Position numbers and translations under genes: made by a program
Shown here: positions 52,122-61,216 of the stretch, one piece after another
Layout of the letters: the number at the start of each line of letters is the position of its first letter
Position numbering within the stretch: the first letter of the stretch is position 1
The notes under the pieces: generated by a model
Databases searched by the model: none
What the model was told of the DNA's origin: nothing
The model's input: only the letters and a program-made list of their open reading frames with translations
Assembly: GCF_029167625.1 (NCBI RefSeq)
Contig: NZ_CP119145.1
Location: 6,448,001-6,512,000 of the forward strand
Direction of reading: 5' to 3'
Origin: Streptomyces sp. AM 4-1-1
GTDB lineage: Bacteria; Actinomycetota; Actinomycetes; Streptomycetales; Streptomycetaceae
DNA: 64,000 nt

Positions 52122-53933
52122 GTGAGTGCTCCACGCGTCCCGTCCCGGTGGCCTTCCGTCCGTGAACTGCCGCTCGTCGGCCCGCTACGGCTGAACCGGC
52201 CGTCGGACACCTGGTTCAAACCGGCCCTGAGCGTGGTCGTCGCTTCGGCCGTCCCGGATCTGGTGCTGTTCGGACTCGGCCGGCTCGACCTCGTGATGTA
52301 CACGATGGCCGGTTCCCTCTGCGCGCTCTACGGTCACAGCCTGCCGTACGCCCGACGGGCCCGGACCGTCCTGTGGGTCGTGGTCGGCATGCTGGCCGGT
52401 GTCGCGACCGCGCTGGTCACCGCGTCGCTCACCACGTCGACCGGAGTGCTGATCGCCGTCGGCGCCCTGCTGGCCGCAGGCCAGAAGACGCTCTGCGACG
52501 CCACCCGGATCGGCCCGCCCGGCCATGTCATCTTCACCTTCGTCACCTCGGCCGCCCTCTTCGCCCCTCAGCGGCCGGACCAGATCCCCGGACACCTCGC
52601 GCTGACCCTGGCGGCGGGCGCGGTCTCCTGGCTCGTCGCCGTCGGCCCCGCGCTGCGGCGCCCGGACGGACCCGAGCGCCGTGCCACCGCACGGGCCCTC
52701 GACGCGACCGCCGCCTGTGCGGAGGCCCCCGACCGCCGGACCAGGCACGCCGCTGCCGCCGCCGTCCACGCCGCCTGGCAGACCCTGCTCGCGACCGGGC
52801 GCCCCACCCCCGCACGCCGTCGGCTGGAACGCCTCGTCGCGTACGCCGAAGCGGTGCTCGCCGAGGTGGCGCTCACCGGAACCGCGTCCCCCGGGGCCGG
52901 GGCGGGCGACGTCACGGCCACCGAGTGCCGCGACCGCCCCGCCGCTTCGACCGGCCTCCGCCGCCCCCTCGGCGCATCCCCCGCGCCCTTCCGCCGCCCC
53001 GCCGCCGACCCCGCCCCGCTGCGCGACCTGGCCGCCCGGACCCGTGGCCGTGGCCCCGTCCCCTCCCCGCCGTCCGCCCCCGGCGCCGAGGACGGACTCC
53101 TCGGCATCGACGCCGAACGCGCGGCGCGGCAGGACGCCCGCCGCCGGGACGCCCACCGCACCCTGCTGGGCGTACTCGTCCCCGGCTCCCCGCTGCTGCC
53201 GGTCGCCGTCCGCACCCTCATCGGCTGCGCCCTCGCGGGATACGTCTCCGCCGCGCTCGGCGTCGGCCGCCCGTACTGGGCGATCGTCACCGCGGCCTCG
53301 CTCTACCAGGCCAATGTGACCCTCACCCGGAACCGGGCCCTCCAGCGCACCCTCGGCAACGTCCTCGGTGTGCTGGTCTTCGCCGCCGTCCTCCCGGTCA
53401 GCCGGACCGGCCCGCTCGCCCTCATCGGCTGCTGCCTCCTCTTCGCCTTCGCCGCCGAGGCCCTGATCACCCGCAACTACTGGCTCGGCTCCATCGCCGT
53501 GACCCCGATGGCCCTGCTCGTCATCGAGTTCGGCGGTGCCCACCCGGCCCGCGAACTGATCACCGACCGGGTCCTGGACACCGTGGTCGGCGCCTTCGTC
53601 GGACTGCTCGCCGCGATGGCCGTGACCAACCGGCGGGCCACCGGGCGGGTCGAGCGGGCCCTCGCCGCCACCGACCTGGCCCGCGCCGACGCCGTGGACG
53701 CCCTCGACCGGCCGGCGCCCGGACCGGCGGCCCTGGACACCGCCCGCCGCAGGCTGACCGCGTCCCTCGTCGAACTGCGTGAGGCGGAGGACACCGCGGC
53801 GGGGGAGTGGTGGCAGAGCGCCCTGCCGCAGGAGCGGGTGCTCGCGGCCGAGCTGGCGGGACACCGTACGCTCGCGGCGACAGCACGACGGCCGGGGCCC
53901 ACCGCCCCGGCCCCGGAGAACGGAGCGGTGTGA
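52122..53933 (+). CDS. FUSC-family membrane protein, probable aromatic-acid/efflux transporter
   Basis: A 603-residue membrane protein of the fusaric-acid-resistance/YccS-like group. Two clusters of hydrophobic helices (residues 25-190 and 365-500) are separated by a soluble Ala/Arg/Pro-rich part, and a cytoplasmic helical tail follows. The second block starts VRTLIGCALAGYVSAALGVGRPYWAIVTAA and has NRALQRTLGNVLGVLVF, the family hallmark. Such proteins export aromatic acids or drugs. GTG 52122 has no Shine-Dalgarno sequence and appears leaderless. The end overlaps the MarR gene by 4 bp (GTGA), and a dyad before the promoter suggests MarR autoregulates the operon. Confidence 0.87.
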   Translation: MSAPRVPSRWPSVRELPLVGPLRLNRPSDTWFKPALSVVVASAVPDLVLFGLGRLDLVMYTMAGSLCALYGHSLPYARRARTVLWVVVGMLAGVATALVTASLTTSTGVLIAVGALLAAGQKTLCDATRIGPPGHVIFTFVTSAALFAPQRPDQIPGHLALTLAAGAVSWLVAVGPALRRPDGPERRATARALDATAACAEAPDRRTRHAAAAAVHAAWQTLLATGRPTPARRRLERLVAYAEAVLAEVALTGTASPGAGAGDVTATECRDRPAASTGLRRPLGASPAPFRRPAADPAPLRDLAARTRGRGPVPSPPSAPGAEDGLLGIDAERAARQDARRRDAHRTLLGVLVPGSPLLPVAVRTLIGCALAGYVSAALGVGRPYWAIVTAASLYQANVTLTRNRALQRTLGNVLGVLVFAAVLPVSRTGPLALIGCCLLFAFAAEALITRNYWLGSIAVTPMALLVIEFGGAHPARELITDRVLDTVVGAFVGLLAAMAVTNRRATGRVERALAATDLARADAVDALDRPAPGPAALDTARRRLTASLVELREAEDTAAGEWWQSALPQERVLAAELAGHRTLAATARRPGPTAPAPENGAV

Positions 53934-54436
53934 CCGACGACATCGTCGCCTCGGTGGTACGGCAGTGGCAGGCCGTCAGCCCCGGGCTGGACACCGGCCC
54001 GATGGAACTCATCGGCCGCATCAACCGCTGCGCCGCACTCCTCCAGCAGGCGGAGGACGCCCCGCTGCGCGCCGCCGGACTGACCCGCGCCGAGTTCGAC
54101 CTGCTCGGCGCGGTGCGCCGCACCGACCGCGAACTCACCCCCGGCGAGCTGGCCCGGGAGACCTTCTCCTCCGGGGCCGCCGTCACCAAACGGCTGCGTG
54201 CCCTCCAGGAGCGCGGCCTGGTCGACCGGCGCGGCGATGCCCGGGACCGCAGGGTCACCCAGATCCGTCTCACCGAGCAGGGCCGTGATCTCGTCGACCG
54301 GCTGCTGCCCGAGCAGCTGGCGTACGAACGCACCGTGCTCTCCGGCCTCGACGACGGCGCGCGGGCCGAACTCAGCGCCCGCCTCAGTGTGTTGCTGGTC
54401 CAGCTGGAGGGGCGCATCGGAGGGGTGCGGCGCTGA
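53930..54436 (+). CDS. MarR-family transcriptional regulator
   Basis: A 168-residue MarR repressor with a winged helix at 60-130: LTRAEFDLLGAVRRTDRELT, PGELARETFSSGAAVTKRL and the wing GLVDRRGDARDRRVTQIRLT. N- and C-terminal helices for dimerisation are present. MarR proteins leave DNA when they bind a phenolic compound, which fits the FUSC transporter encoded immediately upstream in the same operon. GTG 53930 overlaps the FUSC stop (GTGA). The likely operator is the dyad at 52093-52109. The ligand is unknown. Confidence 0.92.
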   Translation: MTDDIVASVVRQWQAVSPGLDTGPMELIGRINRCAALLQQAEDAPLRAAGLTRAEFDLLGAVRRTDRELTPGELARETFSSGAAVTKRLRALQERGLVDRRGDARDRRVTQIRLTEQGRDLVDRLLPEQLAYERTVLSGLDDGARAELSARLSVLLVQLEGRIGGVRR

Positions 54437-54970
54437 CCCGGAGCCGTACCCCGCCCTTCCCGCCTCTGCCGCAGCCGTCGGCTCCGGCACCGTCCGTCCG
54501 GTTCCTTCGAGCGAACCGTCAATGATGGCCGCGTCGTTCACCCGCTGCTCGGTCATGAGTCTGTCTCTTTCGGGCCACCTCGATCACCTGTGCGCTTGTT
54601 CCATGGTCCGGAACCAAAGAGGGCGAGACATGACCGAATCGGTCGATTCCTTTCACGACTGAGCGCGTTCCACTCCGATCCGGACCTCGGCGCGGGGCAC
54701 GGACCGTCTTCGCCGGGCCGGACGCGGAAGGCGCAGCCGCACCCATGACTCGTCACCCACCGCATGCGAACGAAAACGCTGTGTGCAAAAACTGGTGAGT
54801 GTATTACCGCGGGGCCGCTCGCGCAGGCGGTTGGATGAATGTGCCGAAGCACTGTTCCGATCTGGTTAAGCTCACGCGCAGTGAAGCCGAGTTGAGATGA
54901 ATTCGAGCGCTTGTTCCCAAGTGTCGGGCAAGTGCCGTACATCCCCGAATCAACCGCCAGAGGGTTTTAG
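54437..54970. other. 534-bp region upstream of the conservon
   Basis: It must contain the conservon promoter, but no box is clear. A 10-codon frame (54630-54662, MTESVDSFHD) with a GAGGGCGA ribosome-binding site is the only other coding hint. The right half (54775-54970) is less GC-rich than the surroundings. No RNA gene is recognised. Confidence 0.4.
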
Positions 54971-56575
54971 ATGGTTCGCGTTGAATCACCACCGGCCGGC
55001 CGAGGAATTTCCATGGCCCGCGCCGTTTTGTTGCCCGTCCTCCTCATGGCGGCCGCGACCGCCGCCGCGGCCGTGGTCGTCGGCCACGCGCGGGCACCGG
55101 TCATCTGGTGCGGCGCGGTCGCCACCGTCGTGGTCGCGGCGTTCGCGCTCGGGCTCGCCCGCCGGACCCGCGCGACGCACGCCCAGCGGGCGGAGTACGA
55201 GCAGCGCTGCGCCCTCCTGGAGCGCCGCGTCGCCGAGTACGACGAGGAGACCGTACGACTGGGCAAGGAGCTCCTGCCGCTCACCATCCACCGCCTCCGC
55301 CAGGGGCACTCGCCCGCCGAGGTGATGCGCGACATCGTCGATGCCAACGAGCTCTACCAGGACCTTCCGGAGTCCCAACGCGGTCTCCTCTACACCGTCC
55401 TGGACATCGTCGACAACGAAGAGGCGATGCGTGACTCCGCTCAGCGCGCCTTCGTCAACGTCGCCCGGCGCGTCCAGGCCATCGCCCACCGCCAGGCCAG
55501 CGAACTCCGGGAGATGGAGAACCATCACGGGCGCAACCCCGAGGTCTTCGACGACCTGCTGCGCATCGACCACGGCACCGCGCTGATCGGCCGGCTCGCC
55601 GACTCCATCGCCGTCCTCGGCGGTGCCCGGCCCAGTCGCCAATGGCCCAAGCCCGTACCGCTGTTCAGCGTGCTGCGCGGCGCGATGTCGCGCATCCTGG
55701 AATACCAGCGCGTCGACCTCCACTCGATCGCCAAGGTGGCCGTCGTCGGCACGGCGGTCGAACCGCTCATCCACGCGCTGGCCGAACTGCTCGACAACGC
55801 GACCCGCTACTCGCCGCCGCAGACCCGGGTGCACGTCACCGCGGTCGAGGTGCAGACCGGGGTCGCCATCGAGATCGAGGACGGCGGGGTCAGTCTCAGC
55901 GAGGAGGCCCGCGCCCGCGCCGAGCACATGCTCGCCCAGGCCCAGGCCGGCATCGACATCAACGACCTCGGGGAGTCCCCGCGCCTGGGCATGGCCGTGG
56001 TCGGCCGCCTCTCCCGGATGTACGACCTCCAGGTCTCACTGCGCCAGTCCGCCTACGGTGGCGTCCGGGCCGTACTCGTCGTGCCACGCGCCATCCTCAC
56101 CAACGGCCCGGCGCCCGGCATCGCCCACGGCATCGGAGCCACCTCCAGGCCGCAGAGCGACATCGACCTGGCGGACATGGTGCACGTCGTCCCGCCGCGC
56201 AGCAAGCGCAAGCCCCGCCCGGCCGCCGACCGGACCGAGCCCGCGTCCGTGGTCGCGCCTCCCTCCGTCACCCGGCCCGCCGCCCCGCTCACCGCCGTGG
56301 AGGACGACGTCCCGGTGGTGACCGAGTGGACGGCCAACGGCCTTCCGCAGCGCCGCAGCCGGGGGCGGGCGCCCCTGGGTTCGCACAACCTCCCCGCGCA
56401 GTCCGTCGCGCCCGCCGGGCCGTACGGCGGCCAGGAGGCCGCGCGGGGCAACGGCAAGGAACCGGCCCCAGGGCTCTGGCTGGAGGCGTTCACCAAGGCC
56501 GCCAACGGCGTGCCGCAGGAGCCGAAGACGGACGACGGCTCTGACGACCCGAGGAACAAGGGAGACTTGAAGTGA
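54971..56575 (+). CDS. cvnA: Conservon sensor-kinase-like protein CvnA
   Basis: A 534-residue membrane protein related to nitrate-sensor-type histidine kinases. Two membrane helices (residues 17-34 and 40-60) precede a cytoplasmic part with DEETVRLGKELLPLTIHRLR and a HATPase domain (ELLDNATRYSPPQTRVHVTA, the N-box). The G-box reads EDGGVSLSEEA, weaker than in active kinases, and no typical phospho-acceptor histidine is certain. Conservon complexes resemble eukaryotic G-protein-coupled systems, CvnA being the membrane component. The tail from 400 is disordered. ATG 54971 has AGAGGG 6-7 nt upstream; an inner ATG at 55013 is possible. It overlaps cvnB by 4 bp. Confidence 0.92.
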   Translation: MVRVESPPAGRGISMARAVLLPVLLMAAATAAAAVVVGHARAPVIWCGAVATVVVAAFALGLARRTRATHAQRAEYEQRCALLERRVAEYDEETVRLGKELLPLTIHRLRQGHSPAEVMRDIVDANELYQDLPESQRGLLYTVLDIVDNEEAMRDSAQRAFVNVARRVQAIAHRQASELREMENHHGRNPEVFDDLLRIDHGTALIGRLADSIAVLGGARPSRQWPKPVPLFSVLRGAMSRILEYQRVDLHSIAKVAVVGTAVEPLIHALAELLDNATRYSPPQTRVHVTAVEVQTGVAIEIEDGGVSLSEEARARAEHMLAQAQAGIDINDLGESPRLGMAVVGRLSRMYDLQVSLRQSAYGGVRAVLVVPRAILTNGPAPGIAHGIGATSRPQSDIDLADMVHVVPPRSKRKPRPAADRTEPASVVAPPSVTRPAAPLTAVEDDVPVVTEWTANGLPQRRSRGRAPLGSHNLPAQSVAPAGPYGGQEAARGNGKEPAPGLWLEAFTKAANGVPQEPKTDDGSDDPRNKGDLK

Positions 56576-56979
56576 TCCAGCAGCGCGGAAACATGGACTG
56601 GATGCTCAAGGAACTGGCCGACGACGTACCGAACATCCACCAGATTGTCGTCCTCTCCGCGGACGGCCTGCGGATCGCCATGCACGGCGGTGACCCCGAC
56701 GTCGCCGACCGGCTCGCCGCGGCCTGTGCCGGACTCCAGAGCCTGGCCGCCGCCGTCGCCACCGAAATCCCCTACAGCGACGGCCGGATGCGACTCGTCG
56801 TCATCGAAGTGACCGGCGGCTTCTTCTACTTGATGGCGGCCGGTGCCGGTGCCTACCTCGCGGTCCTGGCGAGCGAGACCGTCGACGCCGGACTGGTCGG
56901 GGCACGCATGCGCGACATGGTCGTCCGGATCGGTGCTCATCTGACGAGTCCGCCGCGTCACGACGGGCAGGCCGGATGA
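56572..56979 (+). CDS. cvnB: Conservon roadblock/LC7 protein CvnB
   Basis: A 135-residue roadblock/LC7-fold protein. The family start LDWMLKEL-like sequence (MDWMLKELADDVPNIHQIVV) is followed by the strand VLSADGLRIAMHGG and an amphipathic helix ADRLAAACAGLQSLAAAV. Roadblock proteins regulate Ras-like GTPases, here CvnD. GTG 56572 overlaps the cvnA stop (GTGA), and AAGGGAGA lies upstream. The end overlaps cvnC (ATGA). The order cvnA-B-C-D is the standard one. Confidence 0.95.
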   Translation: MIQQRGNMDWMLKELADDVPNIHQIVVLSADGLRIAMHGGDPDVADRLAAACAGLQSLAAAVATEIPYSDGRMRLVVIEVTGGFFYLMAAGAGAYLAVLASETVDAGLVGARMRDMVVRIGAHLTSPPRHDGQAG

Positions 56980-57347
56980 GCTCTCCCCGACGAGAACGCC
57001 GAACGGCCGTTCCGGACCTGAGCGATCCGGAACGGCTGTACGTGATCACCGGCGGTCCCGACGGCGACGAGCGGGCCTCACTCGACCTGGTCACGATGAT
57101 CGTCTCCCAGGCGGAGCCGTCACCGACGGTCATGCCCGAGCAGGCCGCCATCCTGAGACTCTGTCAGGCCCCGCTGTCCGTCGCCGAGATCTCCGCGTAC
57201 CTCAGTCTTCCCTTCAGCGTGGTGACTTCGCTCCTGACCGAACTACTCGCGGCCGAACTCATCGAATCGCGTGCGCCCATCGTCCGCGCCGCCCTTCCCG
57301 ACCGGTCCCTTCTCGAAGCGGTGATGCATGGACTTCAGAAGCTCTGA
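56976..57347 (+). CDS. cvnC: Conservon DUF742 protein CvnC
   Basis: A 123-residue DUF742 protein: LYVITGGPDGDE near the N-terminus and a winged-helix-like part (VMPEQAAILRLCQAPLSVAE; SLPFSVVTSLLTELLAAELI). It is thought to connect CvnA or CvnB with the GTPase; its biochemical role is unclear. ATG 56976 overlaps cvnB by 4 bp, and cvnD begins 20 bp before its stop codon, so the three are tightly coupled. Confidence 0.95.
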   Translation: MSSPRRERRTAVPDLSDPERLYVITGGPDGDERASLDLVTMIVSQAEPSPTVMPEQAAILRLCQAPLSVAEISAYLSLPFSVVTSLLTELLAAELIESRAPIVRAALPDRSLLEAVMHGLQKL

Positions 57348-57942
57348 CACGATCACCGGACCCCGGAGCGAGGACGTCCTCCCCACCACGGCCACCGCCG
57401 CGGTGAAGGTCGTGATCGTCGGCGGGTTCGGGGTCGGCAAGACGACCATGGTCGGCTCGGTGAGCGAGATCCGGCCGCTGACCACCGAAGAGACCATGAC
57501 CCAGGCCGGTGTCGGTGTCGACGACAACGTCGGTGTGGAGAGCAAGACCGCCACGACCGTCGCCATGGACTTCGGCCGGATCAGCGTCAGCGAGGAACTG
57601 ATCCTCTACCTGTTCGGCACACCGGGCCAGGAACGCTTCTGGTTCCTGTGGAACGGCCTCTTCGAGGGGGCCCTCGGCGCGGTGGTCATCATCGACACCC
57701 GCCGCCTCGAAGTCAGCTTCGACGTCCTCGGCCGACTGGAGGAACGCGGGGTGCCGTTCGTCGTCGCCGTCAACACCTTCCCGGACGCCCCGCACCACGC
57801 GGTCGAGGACCTGCGGATCGCACTGGACCTGTCGGACGAGGTACCGATGATCGACTGCGACGCGCGGCTGCGCACATCGAGCCGCGACGTGCTGATGACC
57901 CTCATGCGGTATCTGCACAGCCTGGCCGTGCCGCTCGCCTGA
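57328..57942 (+). CDS. cvnD: Conservon Ras-like GTPase CvnD
   Basis: A 204-residue small GTPase (ATP/GTP-binding protein). The P-loop is VVIVGGFGVGKTTMVGSVSE (G1), switch II has the DxxG-equivalent LFGTPGQERFWFLW, and the base-recognition strand is VAVNTFPDAP in place of the usual NKxD. It would cycle between GTP and GDP under control of the other conservon proteins and is expected to signal to development or secondary metabolism. It overlaps cvnC by 20 bp. The next gene is a P450 75 bp downstream. Confidence 0.94.
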   Translation: MDFRSSDTITGPRSEDVLPTTATAAVKVVIVGGFGVGKTTMVGSVSEIRPLTTEETMTQAGVGVDDNVGVESKTATTVAMDFGRISVSEELILYLFGTPGQERFWFLWNGLFEGALGAVVIIDTRRLEVSFDVLGRLEERGVPFVVAVNTFPDAPHHAVEDLRIALDLSDEVPMIDCDARLRTSSRDVLMTLMRYLHSLAVPLA

Positions 57943-58017
57943 CGCCGAGCGCCCCCTGATCCGCGGACGCCGGTCCCCGGAAGCCCGAATCCTGGAAGCC
58001 CGATCCCTGGAGCAAGC

Positions 58018-59652
58018 GTGACAACCCCCTTCCACGACGAACCCGGAGCAGCCCCTGGGCTGGCCCCGCCCCCCGGGTGCCCGGCCCACGGCCTCGGTCC
58101 GGGCGGACTGCGCCGGCTCTACGGCCCCGAGGCCGAGAAGGACCCCGCCGGCCTGTACGACAAGCTCCGCGCCGAACACGGCACGGTGGCACCCGCGCTC
58201 CTGCAGGGGGACATCCCCGTGTGGCTGGTGCTCGGGCACAGCGAGAACCTGCACATGACCCGCACGCCGTCGCAGTTCTCCCGCGACTCCCGGCGCTGGC
58301 GGGCCCTCCAGGACGGCAGTGTCGCCCCGGACCACCCGCTCGCCCCGATCTTCACCTGGCAGCCGATGTGCGTCTTCGCCGACGGCGCCACCCACGAACG
58401 GCAGCGCGGCGCGGTCACCGACAGCATCGCCCGGATCGACAGCCGGGGCGTGCGCCGCCACATCAACCGCTTCAGCAACCGGCTCGTCAACCAAATCTGC
58501 GAACAGGGCCACGCCGATCTGGTCGGCCAGTTCGCCGAACACCTGCCGATGATGGTGATGTGCCAGATCATCGGCATGCCCGACGAGTACGACGACCGGC
58601 TGGTGCGGGCGGCCCGCGACCTGACCCGGGGCACCGAGACCGCCGTCGCGAGCAACGCCTACGTGCTGGAGGCGCTCAACCGGCTGGTGGAGCGGCGCAG
58701 GACCGAGCCGGCGGAGGACTTCGCGACCTGGCTCGTCGAACACCCCGCGGGCCTCACCGACCAGGAGGTCAGCGAGCACCTGCGGCTGGTCCTCATCGCC
58801 GCGTACGAGTCCACCGCCGACCTGATCGCCAATGTGCTCCGCATGGTGCTCACCGACCCCCGGTTCCGTGCCCGGCTCAGCGGCGGGCACATGACGGTGC
58901 CCGAAGCGGTCGAGCAGATCCTCTGGGACGAACCGCCCTTCACCGCGGTCCTCGGCCGTTGGGCGGTCGGCGACACCGAGCTGGGCGGGCGGCGGATCAA
59001 GGAGGGCGACGCGCTGATCGTCGGTATCGCACCGGCCAACACCGACCCGGTCGTGCGGCCCGACCTCGCCGCCGACATGGAGGGCAACCGCGCCCACCTC
59101 GCGTTCAGCGGCGGCCCGCACGAATGCCCCGGCCAGGACATCGGCCGCGCCATCGCGGACGGCGGGGTCGACGCACTGCTCATGCGTCTGCCCGACGCGC
59201 GGCTCGCCGTCGAGGAGAGCGAGCTGCGCTGGACCGGGAGCGTCATGTCACGGCACCTCGTCGAGCTGCCGGTCGAGTTCGCCCCGCGCCCGCCGCAGGA
59301 CGACCACGAACCGCCGTCCATGGGGACCCCCGCCCCCCGGGTCCGCCCCGAGCGCCCCCCGAGCGCGTCGGCCCGGCACGTGCCCCTGCCGAGCTCCGTG
59401 CCCGGCCGGGACCCCGCCCCGGCCGCAGCGCCCTCCGTCCCCGGCACGGACCGGTCGCAGCGCGCCGGGGCCCGGCCGTCCACCGTCACCACCGACGCTC
59501 CGCGGTCCGCCCCCGCCGCCGAACCGTCCCCGGACGCCCCCGCCGCCCCGGCCGCCGGACCGCCCGTGAAGGCCGCCGTCCCGGGACAGCGCGTCCCCGG
59601 TTCCCAGGCCAAGCTCTGGCAGGCCGTGGCGCGCTGGTGGAGCGGCGACTGA
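58018..59652 (+). CDS. cvnE: Conservon-associated cytochrome P450 (CYP157-like) with disordered C-terminal tail
   Basis: A 544-residue P450. Core residues 1-425 hold the heme loop FSGGPHECPG with Cys368, a modified I-helix (AAYEST, 261-266) and a K-helix reading E299-Q-I-L-W303, that is without ExxR, as in CYP157. The last 120 residues are Pro/Ala/Ser-rich and end in a helix-like SQAKLWQAVARWWSGD; ordinary CYP157 proteins stop near 420. GTG 58018 has GGAG 9 nt upstream. As in other conservons, the P450 closes the cluster. Its substrate and the use of the tail are unknown; the tail could tether it to the conservon proteins. Confidence 0.9.
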   Translation: MTTPFHDEPGAAPGLAPPPGCPAHGLGPGGLRRLYGPEAEKDPAGLYDKLRAEHGTVAPALLQGDIPVWLVLGHSENLHMTRTPSQFSRDSRRWRALQDGSVAPDHPLAPIFTWQPMCVFADGATHERQRGAVTDSIARIDSRGVRRHINRFSNRLVNQICEQGHADLVGQFAEHLPMMVMCQIIGMPDEYDDRLVRAARDLTRGTETAVASNAYVLEALNRLVERRRTEPAEDFATWLVEHPAGLTDQEVSEHLRLVLIAAYESTADLIANVLRMVLTDPRFRARLSGGHMTVPEAVEQILWDEPPFTAVLGRWAVGDTELGGRRIKEGDALIVGIAPANTDPVVRPDLAADMEGNRAHLAFSGGPHECPGQDIGRAIADGGVDALLMRLPDARLAVEESELRWTGSVMSRHLVELPVEFAPRPPQDDHEPPSMGTPAPRVRPERPPSASARHVPLPSSVPGRDPAPAAAPSVPGTDRSQRAGARPSTVTTDAPRSAPAAEPSPDAPAAPAAGPPVKAAVPGQRVPGSQAKLWQAVARWWSGD

Positions 59653-59683
59653 CACCACCGCCGCCGCGCGGGACGACGTCGAG

Positions 59684-59722
59684 GGCCGGTGGCCCCGGAC
59701 CCCGGGTCCGGGGCCACCGGCC
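59684..59722 (+). terminator. Strong hairpin terminator after the conservon
   Basis: Arms 59684-59700 and 59706-59722 make a perfect 17-bp stem with loop cccgg, 31 nt past the P450 stop codon. Confidence 0.85.
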
Positions 59723-59788
59723 GTCCACCCCGTACGATGCGGACCGAGGCCGGAAGCAGGGGCGGACGAGGCGAAGGGCGGTCCTGGC

Positions 59789-61135
59789 GTGAAGCTGACC
59801 ATTCTCGGCGGCGGCGGATTCCGGGTACCCCTGGTGTACGGGGCACTGCTCGCCGATCACGCCGAGGGACGCGTCAGCACGGTCGCGCTCCACGACACGG
59901 ACGCCGACCGGCTCACCGCCGTCGCCCGGGTCCTGGCCGAACAGGCCGAGGGCGTCCGGGACGCTCCGGCCGTCGTCGCCACCACCGACCTCGACACCGC
60001 GCTGCGCGGCGCGGACTTCGTCTTCTCCGCGATCCGGGTGGGCGGTCTCGAAGGCCGCGCCGCCGACGAGCGGGTCGCCCTCGACGAAGGCGTGCTGGGG
60101 CAGGAGACGGTCGGGGCGGGCGGCATCGCGTACGGACTGCGTACCGTCCCGGTCGCCGTCGACCTCGCCCGGCGCGTCGCCCGGCTCGCCCCGGACGCCT
60201 GGGTCATCAACTTCACCAACCCGGCCGGACTGGTCACCGAGGCCATGTCCCGGCACCTCGGCGACCGGGTCATCGGCATCTGCGACTCCCCGGTGGGCCT
60301 CGGCCGCCGGATCGCCCGCGTCCTGGGCGCGGACCCCGACCGGGCCTCGATCGACTACATCGGTCTCAACCACCTCGGCTGGGTCAGAGGACTGCGTGTG
60401 GACGGCCGTGACGAACTGCCGCGTCTGCTGGCCGACCCGGGGCTGCTCTCCTCCTTCGAGGAGGGCCGGATCTTCGGGGCCGACTGGTTGCGCTCGCTCG
60501 GCGCGATCCCCAACGAGTACCTGCACTACTACTACTTCAACCGGGAAGCGGTCCGCGCCTACCAGGACGCCGAACGGACCAGGGGCGCCTTCCTCCGTGA
60601 CCAGCAGGAGGGCTTCTACGCCCGGATGAAGGACCCGGCGGCCCCCGCCCTGAAGACCTGGGACCAGGTCCGCGCCGAGCGTGAGGCGACCTACATGTCG
60701 GAGAACCGGCAGGTCGCGGGCGTCGGCGAGCGTGACGCGAGCGATCTGGAGTCCGGGGGGTACGAACAGGTCGCGCTCGCCCTGATGCGGGCCGTCGCCC
60801 ACGACGAGCGCACCACCCTGATCCTCAACGTCCGCAACCGCACCACCCTGTCGGTGCTCGACGCGGACGCCGTCATCGAGGCTCCCTGCCTGGTCGACGC
60901 GAACGGCGCCCACCCGCTGGCCGCCGACCCGCTGCCGTACCACGCGGTCGGCCTCGTGACCTCGGTCAAGGCGGTGGAGCGGGCGGTGCTGGAGGCGGCG
61001 GAGACCGGATCGCGGGCCACCGCCGTCCGGGCCTTCGCGCTCCATCCGCTGGTCGACTCGGTCACCGTCGCCCGACGCCTGGTCGACGGCTACACGGCCG
61101 TGCACCCCGGCCTCCGCTACCTCGGCGGGCCCTGA
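59789..61135 (+). CDS. GH4-family glycosidase (6-phospho-beta-glucosidase type)
   Basis: A 448-residue family 4 glycoside hydrolase, which uses NAD+ and a divalent metal to oxidise and then cleave glycosidic bonds. The Rossmann start is LTILGGGGFRVPLVYGALL. The metal site motif is NFTNPAGLVTEAM, then ICDSPVGLGRRIA with the metal-binding Cys and NHLGWVRGL with the His. The C-terminal part (PLPYHAVGLVTSVKAVERAV) matches 6-phospho-beta-glucosidases such as CelF. GTG 59789 is preceded by AAGGGCGG. It is not next to a phosphotransferase gene, so the phospho-sugar preference is an inference from similarity. Confidence 0.9.
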   Translation: MKLTILGGGGFRVPLVYGALLADHAEGRVSTVALHDTDADRLTAVARVLAEQAEGVRDAPAVVATTDLDTALRGADFVFSAIRVGGLEGRAADERVALDEGVLGQETVGAGGIAYGLRTVPVAVDLARRVARLAPDAWVINFTNPAGLVTEAMSRHLGDRVIGICDSPVGLGRRIARVLGADPDRASIDYIGLNHLGWVRGLRVDGRDELPRLLADPGLLSSFEEGRIFGADWLRSLGAIPNEYLHYYYFNREAVRAYQDAERTRGAFLRDQQEGFYARMKDPAAPALKTWDQVRAEREATYMSENRQVAGVGERDASDLESGGYEQVALALMRAVAHDERTTLILNVRNRTTLSVLDADAVIEAPCLVDANGAHPLAADPLPYHAVGLVTSVKAVERAVLEAAETGSRATAVRAFALHPLVDSVTVARRLVDGYTAVHPGLRYLGGP

Positions 61136-61216
61136 CCGACCCGGCGCTCACGCGCCGCCGCGCCAGGGCCCGGCGCGAGCCGGACGAGAGGGCAGAGCTC
61201 GCCGGGAGCGGCACCA

